Positions 15,770 to 23,802 are shown, counted from the first letter of the stretch. The stretch: 32,269 bases of DNA from Candidatus Woodwardiibium gallinarum (GCA_904419545.1 CAJFRY010000023.1:1-32269); one strand, 5' to 3'. Notes: generated by a model from the letters alone, not told the origin. Translations and numbers: made by a program.

Positions 15770-16020
15770 AAAAGTACGACACGAAAGCCCGGCGGCGGGC
15801 GGCCTGAAACCGGGCAGACGTCTGGATATAAATAAGGATACGGCTCAGAGTGCGAATAGAAATACGGCTTCATAGCCGGACGGGCGCACGGCGCGAAGAG
15901 GGGGGAATCAATGTGTGTTGAAGACCGAGCGGCATTTCTCCTCCCGGAAGCCGGGCAGGACAAAACCTGCCAGAACGCGGCCCTGAAAACCGTGCAGAGG
16001 CTCGGCCCCTCAGATAAAAA
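15770..16020. other. gene-poor stretch, no supported feature
   Basis: Possible reading frames here are short, lack ribosome-binding sites and resemble nothing known. The stretch connects the two inverted-repeat arms. Confidence 0.4.
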
Positions 16021-16026
16021 CTGTTC

Positions 16027-16106
16027 GGAAGTTCGGCCTTTGGCCGAACTTCCATAGTTCGCGCTGTGCGCGAACTATGGCACAGCGCGAACTATGGGAC
16101 GCTGTG
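16027..16106. repeat. cluster of nested palindromes
   Basis: Three back-to-back structures: GGAAGTTCGGCC-TTT-GGCCGAACTTCC (16027-16053), CCATAGTTCGCGC-TGT-GCGCGAACTATGG (16052-16080), and CACAGCG...CGCTGTG (16081-16106). The 13-mer GCGCGAACTATGG occurs twice in tandem (16068-16080 and 16085-16097). A related stem TCCGGCC-TTTG-GGCCGGA lies at 16382-16399. Confidence 0.75.
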
Positions 16107-16123
16107 CGCGAACAATTAAATGT

Positions 16124-16187
16124 TCAAAAGGAGACTTCGCCGTCCGGGTTTTCGCAGCGATGATTCGCGTCGTTATGCAGCAGCCGT
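16124..16187 (-). repeat. inverted repeat, arm 2 of short block
   Basis: Reverse-complement copy of 15446-15509. It is next to the palindrome cluster at 16027-16106. Confidence 0.75.
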
Positions 16188-16477
16188 CGGTTCGGTTCCT
16201 CTATGTTCCGCTTTGAAACATTGTGAAGCAGACAGCTTTCGGTCGCGTTCCGTTCCAACCGGATCTCCTGCGAAGTCACGAACTCGGCAAAATAAAACGC
16301 AGCATCCGCGTTTCTCTGCCCGAAGATGTTCTGCATATGCGCGGCGTAGTCCCAATCCGACTGCATATCGGTCGTTTCCTATCCGGCCTTTGGGCCGGAC
16401 GCCGTTTGGCTTCAGAGCCAACTGCCCGGCATTCGGGCCTGACGCCGTCCGATTTTCGGGCCGTGCTTCCCCTCGGA
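16188..16477. other. gene-poor stretch between repeat blocks
   Basis: A minus-strand frame is open over about 16124-16366 but has no Shine-Dalgarno, and half of its tail is the repeated block at 16124-16187. I treat it as repeat-derived, non-coding sequence. Confidence 0.4.
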
Positions 16478-16680
16478 CTTTGCCGGATACCTGCCTTCCA
16501 TCGCATAAAAAACGCGGGAGAAACCGCCGCTTCCCGTCTGTTTTCTGCGGCCGTGCCGCAGATTCGCATAAAAGAAAAAAGGAGACGAGCAGCTTCCTTT
16601 TCCATCTATCGTCCCCCAATATATACTCCCAGCCGCATTACAGGTCAAACGCTTCTTTGATCGTTTTTGCCGTGGCTCTT
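16478..16680 (-). repeat. diverged inverted repeat, arm 2
   Basis: On the minus strand: TAKTIKEAFDL tail codons, stop, GGAAGCTGCTCGTCTCC, TTTTTTCTTTTATGCG, GCGGCACGGC, TTCTCCCGCG and TTTTTTATGCGATGG, matching 15548-15765 step by step. Shared order over about 200 bp argues for duplication rather than chance. Confidence 0.65.
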
Positions 16681-16800
16681 CTTTGTGTAACCGCGAACCC
16701 GGCTTCACCGGACAGCGCAAAGCATCCCGAAGCCTTTCGCCGTCTTGCGCGGTCGGCGGGCTTCGCTTACAAAGCCGCCGTCTGCTGTATGCAAACAGGT

Positions 16801-16847
16801 AACAAGAGCCGCCGCAGGTGATTCCTTCACCTGCGGCGGCTCTTGTT
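16801..16847 (-). terminator. strong stem-loop right after nrdD
   Basis: Perfect 21-bp stem (16801-16821 with 16827-16847) around a 5-nt loop, starting 5 bp beyond the nrdD stop codon. The T-run is poor (TTGTT), but position and strength support transcription termination or 3'-end protection. Confidence 0.7.
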
Positions 16848-16851
16848 TCGC

Positions 16852-19236
16852 TTATTTCTTGACGCTCTCGGCGTATTTGCTGATGTTTGAGGCGTTGGCG
16901 TATTTGGCGACGCCGTTTGCCCCGAGGACGACCAGCGTCGGCGCCTGCATCACGCCGTACTGCTCGGCGAGCGCGGCGTTCTCCTCCGCGTCGACCGTTT
17001 TGTAGCCGATTTCAGCCTCCGCCAGCATCCGTTTGGCGACGGCGCAGTTCGGGCAGGTCTTGGTCGTGAACAGCAGGACTTCGCCGCCGGCGGGCGCTTT
17101 GGCCGTGCTCTCGGCCTTCGCGGTGCGCGTATGGCCGTGGCCGCTCATATCTGCGTTGATCGCGTTGTCTATGTTGTACAGATTGCGGTCGCGGAATTCG
17201 GCGCGTTTGCCGTCGTTCCAATTCTGTACGGGACGGTAGTAACCCGTGATACGGGAATAGACCTCGCTTGCAGCTCCGCAGGTCGGGCAGGTGTAGTGCT
17301 CACCTTCGATGTAGCCGTGCGTGCGGCAGATCGAATAGGTCGGGGAGATGGTGTAGTAGGGCAGCTTGTAGTTTTCGGCGATCTTCCGGACCAGCTTCGC
17401 CGTAGACTTCCAGTCGGGCAGCTTTTCGCCGAGGAAGGCGTGGAACACCGTACCCGAGGTGTAGAGGGTTTGCAGTTCGTCCTGAATGTCGAGCGCTTCG
17501 AAGATGTCGTCCGTGTATCCGACGGGGAGGTGCGAACTGTTGGTATAATAGGGCGCGCCGTCGGTGCCGTCCGCAGCGGTGATAATGTCCGGATAGCGCT
17601 CCAGATCGTGCTTGGCGAGACGGTAGGCCGTCGATTCCGCAGGCGTCGCCTCGAGGTTATAAAGGTCTCCGTACTGCTCCTGATAGTCGGACAGCCGCTC
17701 GCGCATATGGTTGAGCACGTCCTTCGTGAACGCCTGCGCACGCTCATCGGTCATATCCGCGCGCAGCCACTTTGCGTTCAGGCAGGCTTCGTTCATGCCC
17801 ACCAGTCCGATGGTGGAAAAGTGGTTGTCAAAGGTGCCCAGATAGCGCTTGGTGTAGGGATACAGCCCTTCCTCCATCAGCTTGGAGATGACCGTGCGCT
17901 TGGTTTTCAGGCTGCGGGCGGACAAATCCATCATCTTGTCCAGCCGCTTATAGAAGTCAGCCTCGTTTTCGGAAAGATACGCGATACGCGGCATGTTGAT
18001 CGTGACCACGCCGACTGAACCCGTGCTCTCGCCGCTGCCGAAGAAGCCGCCGCTCTTTTTGCGCAGCTCGCGCAGGTCGAGACGCAGCCGGCAGCACATG
18101 CTGCGGATATCGGAAGGCTCCATATCGCTGTTGATGTAATTGGAGAAGTAGGGCGTGCCGTACTTGGCCGTCATTTCGAACAGCAGACGGTTGTTCTCGG
18201 TCTCCGACCAGTCGAAGTCCTTGGTGATCGAGTAGGTCGGGATCGGGTACTGGAAGCCGCGGCCGTTCGCGTCGCCCTCGATCATCGTCTCGATGAACGC
18301 CTTGTTGACCATCGCCATCTCTTCGACGCAGTCCTTGTACTTGAAATCCATTTCCTTGCCGCCGACAATCGCGGGCAGTTCGGCGAGGTCGTCCGGAACC
18401 GTCCAGTCAAGCGTGATGTTGGAGAACGGCGCCTGTGTACCCCAGCGCGACGGCGTGTTCACACCGAAGATGAAGGACTCGATGCATTTCTTGACCTCAC
18501 GATAGGAGAGGTGGTCGACCTTGACGAAGGGCGCCAGATAGGTATCGAAGGAGGAGAACGCCTGCGCGCCCGCCCACTCGTTCTGCATAATACCGAGGAA
18601 GTTGACCATCTGGTTGCAGAGCGTAGCCAGATGCGATGCCGGCGCCGACGTGATCTTGCCCGGAATGCCGCCGAGCCCCTCCTGAATGAGCTGCTTGAGC
18701 GACCAGCCCGCACAATAGCCCGTCAGCATCGACAGGTCGTGCAGATGGATGTCCGCATTGCGGTGTGCCTGCGCGATTTCCTCGTCGTAGACCTCCGAAA
18801 GCCAGTAGTTCGCCGTAATTGCGCCTGAGTTGGAGAGGATCAGGCCGCCGACTGAATAGGTGACGGTGGAATTTTCCTTCACGCGCCAGTCTGAAGCCTT
18901 GACGTAACTGTCGACCAGCTCCTTGTAGTCGAGGATGGTCGATTTCATATTGCGGATCTTCTCGCGCTGCTTGCGGTAGAGGATGTAGCCCTTGGCCACG
19001 TCCGCATAGCCGGCCTGCTCGAGCACCGTCTCTACGGAATCCTGAATGTCCTCGACGTGGACAAGTCCGTCCTTGATTTTCTTCTCGTAATCCGCCGTCG
19101 CCCGCAGCGCAAGCAGGTCGATGATGCTCTGCGTATACTGTCTGTTCTGCGCCTCGAACGCCTTCGTGATTGCGGCGCTGATCTTGGAAAGGTCAAATTC
19201 GACGATCTTGCCGTCTCTCTTTACCACCTGATACAT
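16852..19236 (-). CDS. nrdD: anaerobic (class III) ribonucleoside-triphosphate reductase with fused redoxin domain
   Basis: 794 aa from ATG 19236; AAGGAG is about 10 nt upstream of it but only 1 nt from the alternative ATG 19245. It reduces NTPs to dNTPs without oxygen. Seen: N-terminal ATP-cone (MYQVVKRDGKIVEF, residues 1-95), GYCAGWSLKQL and SMCCRLRLDL with the expected active-site cysteines, a zinc-ribbon (SICRTHGYIEG, then CPTCG), and the glycyl-radical motif RITGYYRP with Gly665. After a Thr/Ala-rich linker at about 700-716 comes a thioredoxin/glutaredoxin-like domain with C728-P-N-C731 and a cis-Pro motif APTLVV. Most NrdD proteins lack this domain; here it probably supplies reducing equivalents in cis. 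It is partner of nrdG upstream, activated by its radical SAM protein. Confidence 0.96.
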   Translation of the reverse strand: MYQVVKRDGKIVEFDLSKISAAITKAFEAQNRQYTQSIIDLLALRATADYEKKIKDGLVHVEDIQDSVETVLEQAGYADVAKGYILYRKQREKIRNMKSTILDYKELVDSYVKASDWRVKENSTVTYSVGGLILSNSGAITANYWLSEVYDEEIAQAHRNADIHLHDLSMLTGYCAGWSLKQLIQEGLGGIPGKITSAPASHLATLCNQMVNFLGIMQNEWAGAQAFSSFDTYLAPFVKVDHLSYREVKKCIESFIFGVNTPSRWGTQAPFSNITLDWTVPDDLAELPAIVGGKEMDFKYKDCVEEMAMVNKAFIETMIEGDANGRGFQYPIPTYSITKDFDWSETENNRLLFEMTAKYGTPYFSNYINSDMEPSDIRSMCCRLRLDLRELRKKSGGFFGSGESTGSVGVVTINMPRIAYLSENEADFYKRLDKMMDLSARSLKTKRTVISKLMEEGLYPYTKRYLGTFDNHFSTIGLVGMNEACLNAKWLRADMTDERAQAFTKDVLNHMRERLSDYQEQYGDLYNLEATPAESTAYRLAKHDLERYPDIITAADGTDGAPYYTNSSHLPVGYTDDIFEALDIQDELQTLYTSGTVFHAFLGEKLPDWKSTAKLVRKIAENYKLPYYTISPTYSICRTHGYIEGEHYTCPTCGAASEVYSRITGYYRPVQNWNDGKRAEFRDRNLYNIDNAINADMSGHGHTRTAKAESTAKAPAGGEVLLFTTKTCPNCAVAKRMLAEAEIGYKTVDAEENAALAEQYGVMQAPTLVVLGANGVAKYANASNISKYAESVKK

Positions 19237-19372
19237 TTCCTGCATTCTCCTTGCTTTTTTTGAAAAAGAGTCCTGCTCTCCTTCCGCTGTCCGCCCGCAC
19301 TCCTGAAACGGGCGCGCTTTCTATAACGCCGCCGCGCCTATGCGTGAGCGCGGCTGTTTTTGTTGCGTACAC

Positions 19373-19401
19373 AGTATACCACAATATATAGCGGTTGTCA
19401 A
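19373..19401 (-). promoter_or_regulatory. nrdD promoter
   Basis: Minus strand TTGACA (19401-19396), 17 nt, TATACT (19378-19373). It lies in the 255-bp gap between nrdG and nrdD, so nrdD is transcribed from its own promoter, leaving a leader of about 130 nt. Confidence 0.85.
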
Positions 19402-19426
19402 GACGAAGCGATACAATATTTTCTAA
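19379..19426 (-). promoter_or_regulatory. two NrdR-box-like sites over the nrdD promoter
   Basis: Minus strand box 2 (19394-19379, CCGCTATATATTGTGG) fills the promoter spacer, and box 1 (19426-19411, TTAGAAAATATTGTAT) lies upstream. They agree with the NrdR consensus ACACwATATaTwGTGT at about 13 and 11 of 16 positions. Their ATATTGT cores are exactly 32 bp apart, three helical turns, the usual NrdR arrangement. NrdR is an ATP/dATP-sensing repressor of nrd genes; its gene is not in the window. Confidence 0.6.
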
Positions 19427-19500
19427 ATTCGCCGCAATTTTGCGACTTTGGAGAACCTGCTGCAAAAGAAGAGGCGCTTTTGTGCAAACCGACGGTTTTG

Positions 19501-20193
19501 CTAAACGCCGCGGATGCCGACGATGCCGAAGCGCGGCGCCAGCAGCCTGCGGAAGGTCTCCAGCTCGGCTTTGCCGTATGCGGAAAAGCCGGGGACGAGC
19601 ACATCCTCCGAATCGACATAGCTTTGCAGATAGTAGGCGCGCGCGCCGTCCAGCCAGCGGCCGATGGCTTCGAAGTCGGAAAAGCCGTGCAGCTCGCGCA
19701 CGACCGTGGTGCGGAATTCGTAGGGGATGCGGCCTTCCATCAGGAATGCGGCGCTTTGTTCGATTTTGCCGATGTCCAGCTTATCCAGCCCGCAGGTCGA
19801 AGCGTATTTCGCGCGCGCGTTTTTGATGTCCATCGCCGCGTAATCGACAAGCCCCGCTTCGACCATCGTGCGAAGCACGTCGGGACGGGAGCCGTTGGTG
19901 TCCAGCTTGACGGCAAAACCGAGTGCGCGGATTTTTTCGGCGAACACAGGCAGGTCCTTATGCAGCGTCGGCTCGCCGCCGGTGATGCAGACGCCGTCAA
20001 GGATTCCGGCGCGCTTTTTCAAAAAGGCGAAAAATTCCTCCTCGTCTATCTGCGGCTCTCCGGCGCCGGGCAGGACGAGCGAGCCGTTCTGGCAGAAGGG
20101 ACAGCGGAAGTTGCAGCCTCCCAGAAAGACCGTGCAGGCCGTTTTTTCCGGAAAGTCGAGCAGGGAAAGCTTCTGAAGGCCGAATAGTTCCAT
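19501..20193 (-). CDS. nrdG: anaerobic ribonucleotide reductase activating protein (radical SAM)
   Basis: 230 aa, the longer Firmicute form. It uses SAM and a [4Fe-4S] cluster to place the glycyl radical on NrdD. Seen: FPEKTACTVFLGGCNFRCPF with C27-x3-C31-x2-C34, CITGGEPTLHKDL (SAM-binding GGE), KLDTNGSRPD and MDIKNARAKY, then a normal C-terminus. ATG 20193 follows GGAGATG. It lies upstream of nrdD on the same strand, separated by 255 bp holding the nrdD promoter. Confidence 0.93.
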   Translation of the reverse strand: MELFGLQKLSLLDFPEKTACTVFLGGCNFRCPFCQNGSLVLPGAGEPQIDEEEFFAFLKKRAGILDGVCITGGEPTLHKDLPVFAEKIRALGFAVKLDTNGSRPDVLRTMVEAGLVDYAAMDIKNARAKYASTCGLDKLDIGKIEQSAAFLMEGRIPYEFRTTVVRELHGFSDFEAIGRWLDGARAYYLQSYVDSEDVLVPGFSAYGKAELETFRRLLAPRFGIVGIRGV

Positions 20194-20372
20194 ATTTAGA
20201 AATCATCTCCGTATGATTTTCCGGGGCTGCCGGAACACAGCAGCCGTCGGGTGTGATTGTAATGCCGGCTGAACAAAGCCGCGGCTTTCAAAAAATGGTT
20301 TTATTCAGAGGTTGGGGATTGCGCGGTTTTGTGCTGCCCGTAAACCGCTTAGCTGTTTTTGCCGCAAACATC

Positions 20373-20401
20373 ATTATAGCATAACGGAAGCGAAATGAAA
20401 A
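20373..20401 (-). promoter_or_regulatory. probable nrdG promoter
   Basis: Minus strand TTTTCA (20401-20396), 17 nt, TATAAT (20378-20373). The -10 is perfect but the -35 is weak. The leader would be about 170 nt. Confidence 0.5.
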
Positions 20402-20522
20402 GAGGCAAACCGCTTTTCCGGTATTTTTGCATCGGACGGCGGTCTTCTTGCATTGACAAAGCGCTGCGCGGGTCTGACGGCGGCAGCCGGCTTGTGCGAC
20501 AACCATTTGTTTGCACACCGGC

Positions 20523-20552
20523 TTGACAAGGCGCGCCGCTCTGTGCTACAAT
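20523..20552 (+). promoter_or_regulatory. promoter of the SCP2-like/aminotransferase pair
   Basis: TTGACA (20523-20528), 18 nt, TACAAT (20547-20552), about 50 bp before ATG 20607. Confidence 0.75.
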
Positions 20553-20606
20553 ATCTGAAAACAGACGGGCGACCCGCGCCCGGCGTGAAAGGAACGCGTT
20601 TCTGCC

Positions 20607-21365
20607 ATGAAAGACCAGAAAACACTCGCTTACATAAATCTGTTCGGTATCCTCGGCGCGCTCGGCAAACTTGCGGAGCTGGATGCGGACGCCCGCGCGC
20701 TGCTGACCGGAATCAAGCCGGTTTCGCTTGGTATTGCCGTCAGCGGCGGCCCGTATGCCACCCTGCATTTTGCGGACGGCGGCTGCACCCAGACAGAGGG
20801 CGTTGACCGCTGCGATATCAAACTCGCTTTTTCCGCGCCCGAGAAGTTCAACGGAATGATCGACGGCACCGTCACGCCGATTCCGCGCAAGGGTTTTACG
20901 CGCATCGGGTTCCTGACGGGAACCTTTATCAAGCTGACCGATATCCTCACCCGCTACCTGCGCCCGTCGGCAGAGGACCTTGTGGATGAACACTTTTTTG
21001 AAGTCTCTACCACGCTGATGCTTTACGTCATTGCCGGCGCGGTCGCGCAGATCGGCAACTATGACGAGGTCGGCCGCTTCTCGGCTTCCAATATCGTCGA
21101 CGGCGACGTCCTGCTCTCGATCAAAGACGGACCGCAGGCGACCGTCTCGGCAAAGGACCACGTCCTTTCCTTCCGCCGCGAGGGGACGGCAAACCCGCGC
21201 GCGGTGATGGAATTTGCGTCCATACGCCTTGCGCGCGACCTGTTTGACGGCAATGTCAACTCGATGGCCTGCATCGGCCGTAAGGAAATCACCGTCGGCG
21301 GTATGATCTCGATGCTGGACAACGTCAACCGCATTCTCGACCGCGTGGCGTTCTATCTCGCGTGA
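20607..21365 (+). CDS. SCP2-like (sterol-carrier fold) protein of unknown function
   Basis: 252 aa from ATG 20607 (GAAAGGA about 13 nt upstream). There is no signal peptide or clear transmembrane helix. The stretch from about 38 to 120 (LGIAVSGGPYATLHFADGG, CDIKLAFSAPEKFNGMIDGT, TGTFIKLTDILTRYL) resembles the SCP2 fold, a hydrophobic-ligand pocket. The C-terminal half (RKEITVGGMISMLDNVNRIL) is not recognised. Its stop codon overlaps a possible GTG of the next gene, and the true next start is 20 bp on, so the two form an operon. I infer a carrier or partner role for the aminotransferase; this is not shown by motifs. Confidence 0.55.
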   Translation: MKDQKTLAYINLFGILGALGKLAELDADARALLTGIKPVSLGIAVSGGPYATLHFADGGCTQTEGVDRCDIKLAFSAPEKFNGMIDGTVTPIPRKGFTRIGFLTGTFIKLTDILTRYLRPSAEDLVDEHFFEVSTTLMLYVIAGAVAQIGNYDEVGRFSASNIVDGDVLLSIKDGPQATVSAKDHVLSFRREGTANPRAVMEFASIRLARDLFDGNVNSMACIGRKEITVGGMISMLDNVNRILDRVAFYLA

Positions 21366-21385
21366 AGGCAGATGGGGAAAAGGAA

Positions 21386-22624
21386 ATGGAACACAAAACC
21401 TATACATATGAAAACAGCCGCAAGCTCTTCGAGCGCGCGCTGCGGGTGATCCCTTCCGGCGTGTACGGCCATCAGGGCCCGGCGGAGGGCTGTTTTATCC
21501 CTGTGGACGCATTCCCGTTCTTTTCCGAGCGCGCGCAGGGGACTTACTTCTGGGACGTTGACGGCAACCGCTTCATTGACTATATGTGCGCCTACGGCCC
21601 GAATATCCTCGGCTACGGCGACCCCGATGTTGACGAGGCCGCCCGGAAGCAGCGCGAGAAGGAGGACTGCGTCACCGCGCCCTCGGCTGTGATGATCGAT
21701 TTTGCCGAGCTGCTCGTCGAAACCGTTAAAACCGCCGACTGGGCATTCTTTGCCAAAAACGGCAACGACGTCACCACACTTGCGGTGATGACCGCCCGCG
21801 CCTTTACCCGCCGCAAAAAAATCATCTTTTTTAAGGGCTATTACCATGGCGTTTCGCCCTGGACACAGAAGATCGACTACTCCGGCGTCCTCAAGGAGGA
21901 TGTCTGCAACAACCTGTACGCAGACTGGAACGATTTCGAGGGTCTGGAGGCGCTGTTCCATTCGCACAAGGGTGAGATTGCCGCAGTTATCTCTCAGCCG
22001 TATATGCACGGCAATTTTGCCGATAACCGGCTTCCGGCCGACGGCTTCTGGCAGAAGGTCCGCAAACTTTGCACCGAGCAGGGTGCATTGCTGATCGTTG
22101 ACGACGTGCGCGCCGGCTTCCGCCTGAGCCTTGCGGGCAGCGACAGCTATTTCGGCTTCGAGGCGGATCTGATCTGTTTCTGCAAGGCCATTGCCAACGG
22201 CTATAACGTTTCCGCGCTCTGCGGGAAGGACTTTCTGAAGAACACCGTCAGCGGCATCTCGTTTACGGGCAGCTATTGGCTCTCCGCCGTGCCCTTCGCC
22301 GCCGGCATCGCCTGTTTGGAGAAGATGAAAAAGCTCAGCCTGCCCGATCTTCTCATCGCCAAGGGCAAGCGCCTCACCGACGGCCTGACCGCCGCCGCGC
22401 AGAAGCACGGCTACGACCTGCGCGCGTCGGGCGTGCCCTCGCTTTTCTATCTCCGCATCGCCAATGACGACAATCTCTTAACGCACCAACGCTTTATTTC
22501 CGAGATGGTGCGCCGCGGGGTGTATATGACCAACCACCACAATCATTTTATCAACTATGCACTTTCCGATGCGGATATCGACGAAACCGTCGAAATTGCC
22601 GACGAGGTGCTGCGGCTGCTCTGA
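21386..22624 (+). CDS. class III PLP aminotransferase, glutamate-1-semialdehyde aminomutase-like
   Basis: 412 aa. ATG 21386 is preferred (GGGGAAAAGG just upstream); an in-frame GTG at 21362 overlaps the previous stop but has no Shine-Dalgarno. Seen: N-terminal IPSGVYGHQGP, YFWDVDGNRFIDYMCAYGPN, LLIVDDVRAGFRLS (PLP-binding Asp), and LICFCKAIANGYNVSALCG with the probable Schiff-base Lys. It looks like HemL relatives but no other haem genes are nearby, and the family also transaminates other amino acids, so it should not be called hemL. Follows the SCP2-like gene in one transcript. Confidence 0.85.
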   Translation: MEHKTYTYENSRKLFERALRVIPSGVYGHQGPAEGCFIPVDAFPFFSERAQGTYFWDVDGNRFIDYMCAYGPNILGYGDPDVDEAARKQREKEDCVTAPSAVMIDFAELLVETVKTADWAFFAKNGNDVTTLAVMTARAFTRRKKIIFFKGYYHGVSPWTQKIDYSGVLKEDVCNNLYADWNDFEGLEALFHSHKGEIAAVISQPYMHGNFADNRLPADGFWQKVRKLCTEQGALLIVDDVRAGFRLSLAGSDSYFGFEADLICFCKAIANGYNVSALCGKDFLKNTVSGISFTGSYWLSAVPFAAGIACLEKMKKLSLPDLLIAKGKRLTDGLTAAAQKHGYDLRASGVPSLFYLRIANDDNLLTHQRFISEMVRRGVYMTNHHNHFINYALSDADIDETVEIADEVLRLL

Positions 22625-22649
22625 GTATTGTGCTTGGCAAATCAAACGG

Positions 22650-22669
22650 CCTGCCGGTTAACCGGCAGG
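22650..22669. repeat. 20-bp perfect palindrome
   Basis: CCTGCCGGTTAACCGGCAGG, 26 bp after the aminotransferase stop codon. It has no T-run, so it may be a weak terminator or a processing site. Confidence 0.5.
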
Positions 22670-22752
22670 TCGTTCTGCATATCGTCTTGCTTCGGCTTCG
22701 GGGATATGCTTATATATTTTGCGCCGGGGAATATGCCGCACAAAATCTGTTT

Positions 22753-22824
22753 CCTGCAAATCCAAAAGGATTTGCAGGCTGCGGCATTTGCCGCGGTTGA
22801 TAAAACGGGTTCAAACCGTTTTGT
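22753..22824. terminator. stem-loops between two convergent genes
   Basis: CCTGCAAATCC-AAAA-GGATTTGCAGG (22753-22778), and AAAACGG...CCGTTTT (22802-22822) with T-runs on both strands. They lie between the aminotransferase and lactonase ends and could terminate both. Confidence 0.45.
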
Positions 22825-22836
22825 CAAGAAATCGTA

Positions 22837-23763
22837 TTACACCATCACACAGAGCGGTGCGGGAACAGAAATCTCGCTTTTTATCTCCCCGTAAAAATCC
22901 ATTGTACATACGTTTCCGCTGCGCTCGTTGGCTACCAGAAGCCGGTCGCCGCAGACGGCAAAGTCGCGCGGCCAGCATCCGCCGCAGGGGAAGCTGCGCA
23001 GCAGCCGGAGCCCCTTCTCCTCGCGTGCGTAGACGGCGATGGTATCGTCGCCACGCAGGGAGATGAACAGCAGATCGCCGTTCTCCGACAGCCGAACGGC
23101 GCCCGCGTAGCTTTTTCCTGCGCAGGGGAACGGCGTTGTCCGCAGCGCGGTCAGTTCGCCGTCCGACCAGCGGAATTCGGTGACCGAGCAGCCCAGCTCA
23201 TTGACCGCATAGACCTGCTTCCCGTCAGGCGCAAACACGAGGTGGCGAATGCCCTGTCCCTTCGGCGCATCGGCTTGGGAAACGAGTGTCAGTTCACGGT
23301 CGTAGACGAATACCCGATCCAGCCCCAGGTCGCAGACGAGCACATATCTGCCGTCGGGCGACAGCAGCGCCTGATGCGGATGGGGCGCCTCCTGACGGCT
23401 CGGGTCGGAACCGCAGCCGGTGTGCGTAACGGTTCTTGCGCCGTTCTTCGTCACGCCCGCGCTCGAATAATCGGCGGTGTAAAAGTCGCCGTCCCGCACG
23501 TCGATGAAGCAGCTTTCCCTGCCCGTGCGGATTCTGCCGCCGAACGTCCCGGGCCGCCCGTCCGTCAGCTTTGCTTGTACGACGAAGGAATCCAGACTGT
23601 CCGGCTCGAGAGAGACGGCGTAAATCGTGTCGCCCTCGCGTGCGGTGTACATCACGCGCCCGACCGGCGAAAAATCGCGCTTGGTCAGTGTTTCGCCGTC
23701 AAAGCCGCAGCGCCATACGCCGCCGTCGGGCACGCAGGAGGAAATGTAAATGCTTTTCATCAT
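22837..23763 (-). CDS. lactonase family beta-propeller (6-phosphogluconolactonase-like)
   Basis: 308 aa from ATG 23763 (ATG 23760 also possible). It has seven-bladed-propeller repeats: IYISSCVPDGGVW, MYTAREGDTIYAVS, then the family signature HPHQALLSPDGRYVLVCDLG with LDRVFVYD, GIRHLVFAPDGKQVYAVNEL and GDLLFISLRGDDTIAVY, and CWPRDFAVCGDRLLVANE. This is the YbhE/lactonase_7 family, whose known members hydrolyse 6-phosphogluconolactone; the family also holds enzymes with other substrates. No pentose-phosphate genes are adjacent. Translation start is odd: AAAGGTGG (23802-23795) is separated from the ATG by a palindromic element. The transcript has a long leader from a promoter at 23975-24003. Confidence 0.8.
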   Translation of the reverse strand: MMKSIYISSCVPDGGVWRCGFDGETLTKRDFSPVGRVMYTAREGDTIYAVSLEPDSLDSFVVQAKLTDGRPGTFGGRIRTGRESCFIDVRDGDFYTADYSSAGVTKNGARTVTHTGCGSDPSRQEAPHPHQALLSPDGRYVLVCDLGLDRVFVYDRELTLVSQADAPKGQGIRHLVFAPDGKQVYAVNELGCSVTEFRWSDGELTALRTTPFPCAGKSYAGAVRLSENGDLLFISLRGDDTIAVYAREEKGLRLLRSFPCGGCWPRDFAVCGDRLLVANERSGNVCTMDFYGEIKSEISVPAPLCVMV

Positions 23764-23773
23764 TTGAATGATC

Positions 23774-23792
23774 GCTTTCGCACAGTGAAAGC
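23774..23792 (-). repeat. palindromic element between the lactonase Shine-Dalgarno and start
   Basis: Minus strand GCTTTCAC-TGT-GCGAAAGC, the same element as at 6097 and 11244 with one mismatched pair. It lies 2 nt after AAAGGTGG and about 10 nt before ATG 23763. Copy three of three. Confidence 0.7.
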
Positions 23793-23802
23793 TGCCACCT
23801 TT

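Noticed and set aside
21386..22624. hemL assignment
   Set aside because: No haem-biosynthesis neighbours, and the family is broad; only a family-level call is justified.
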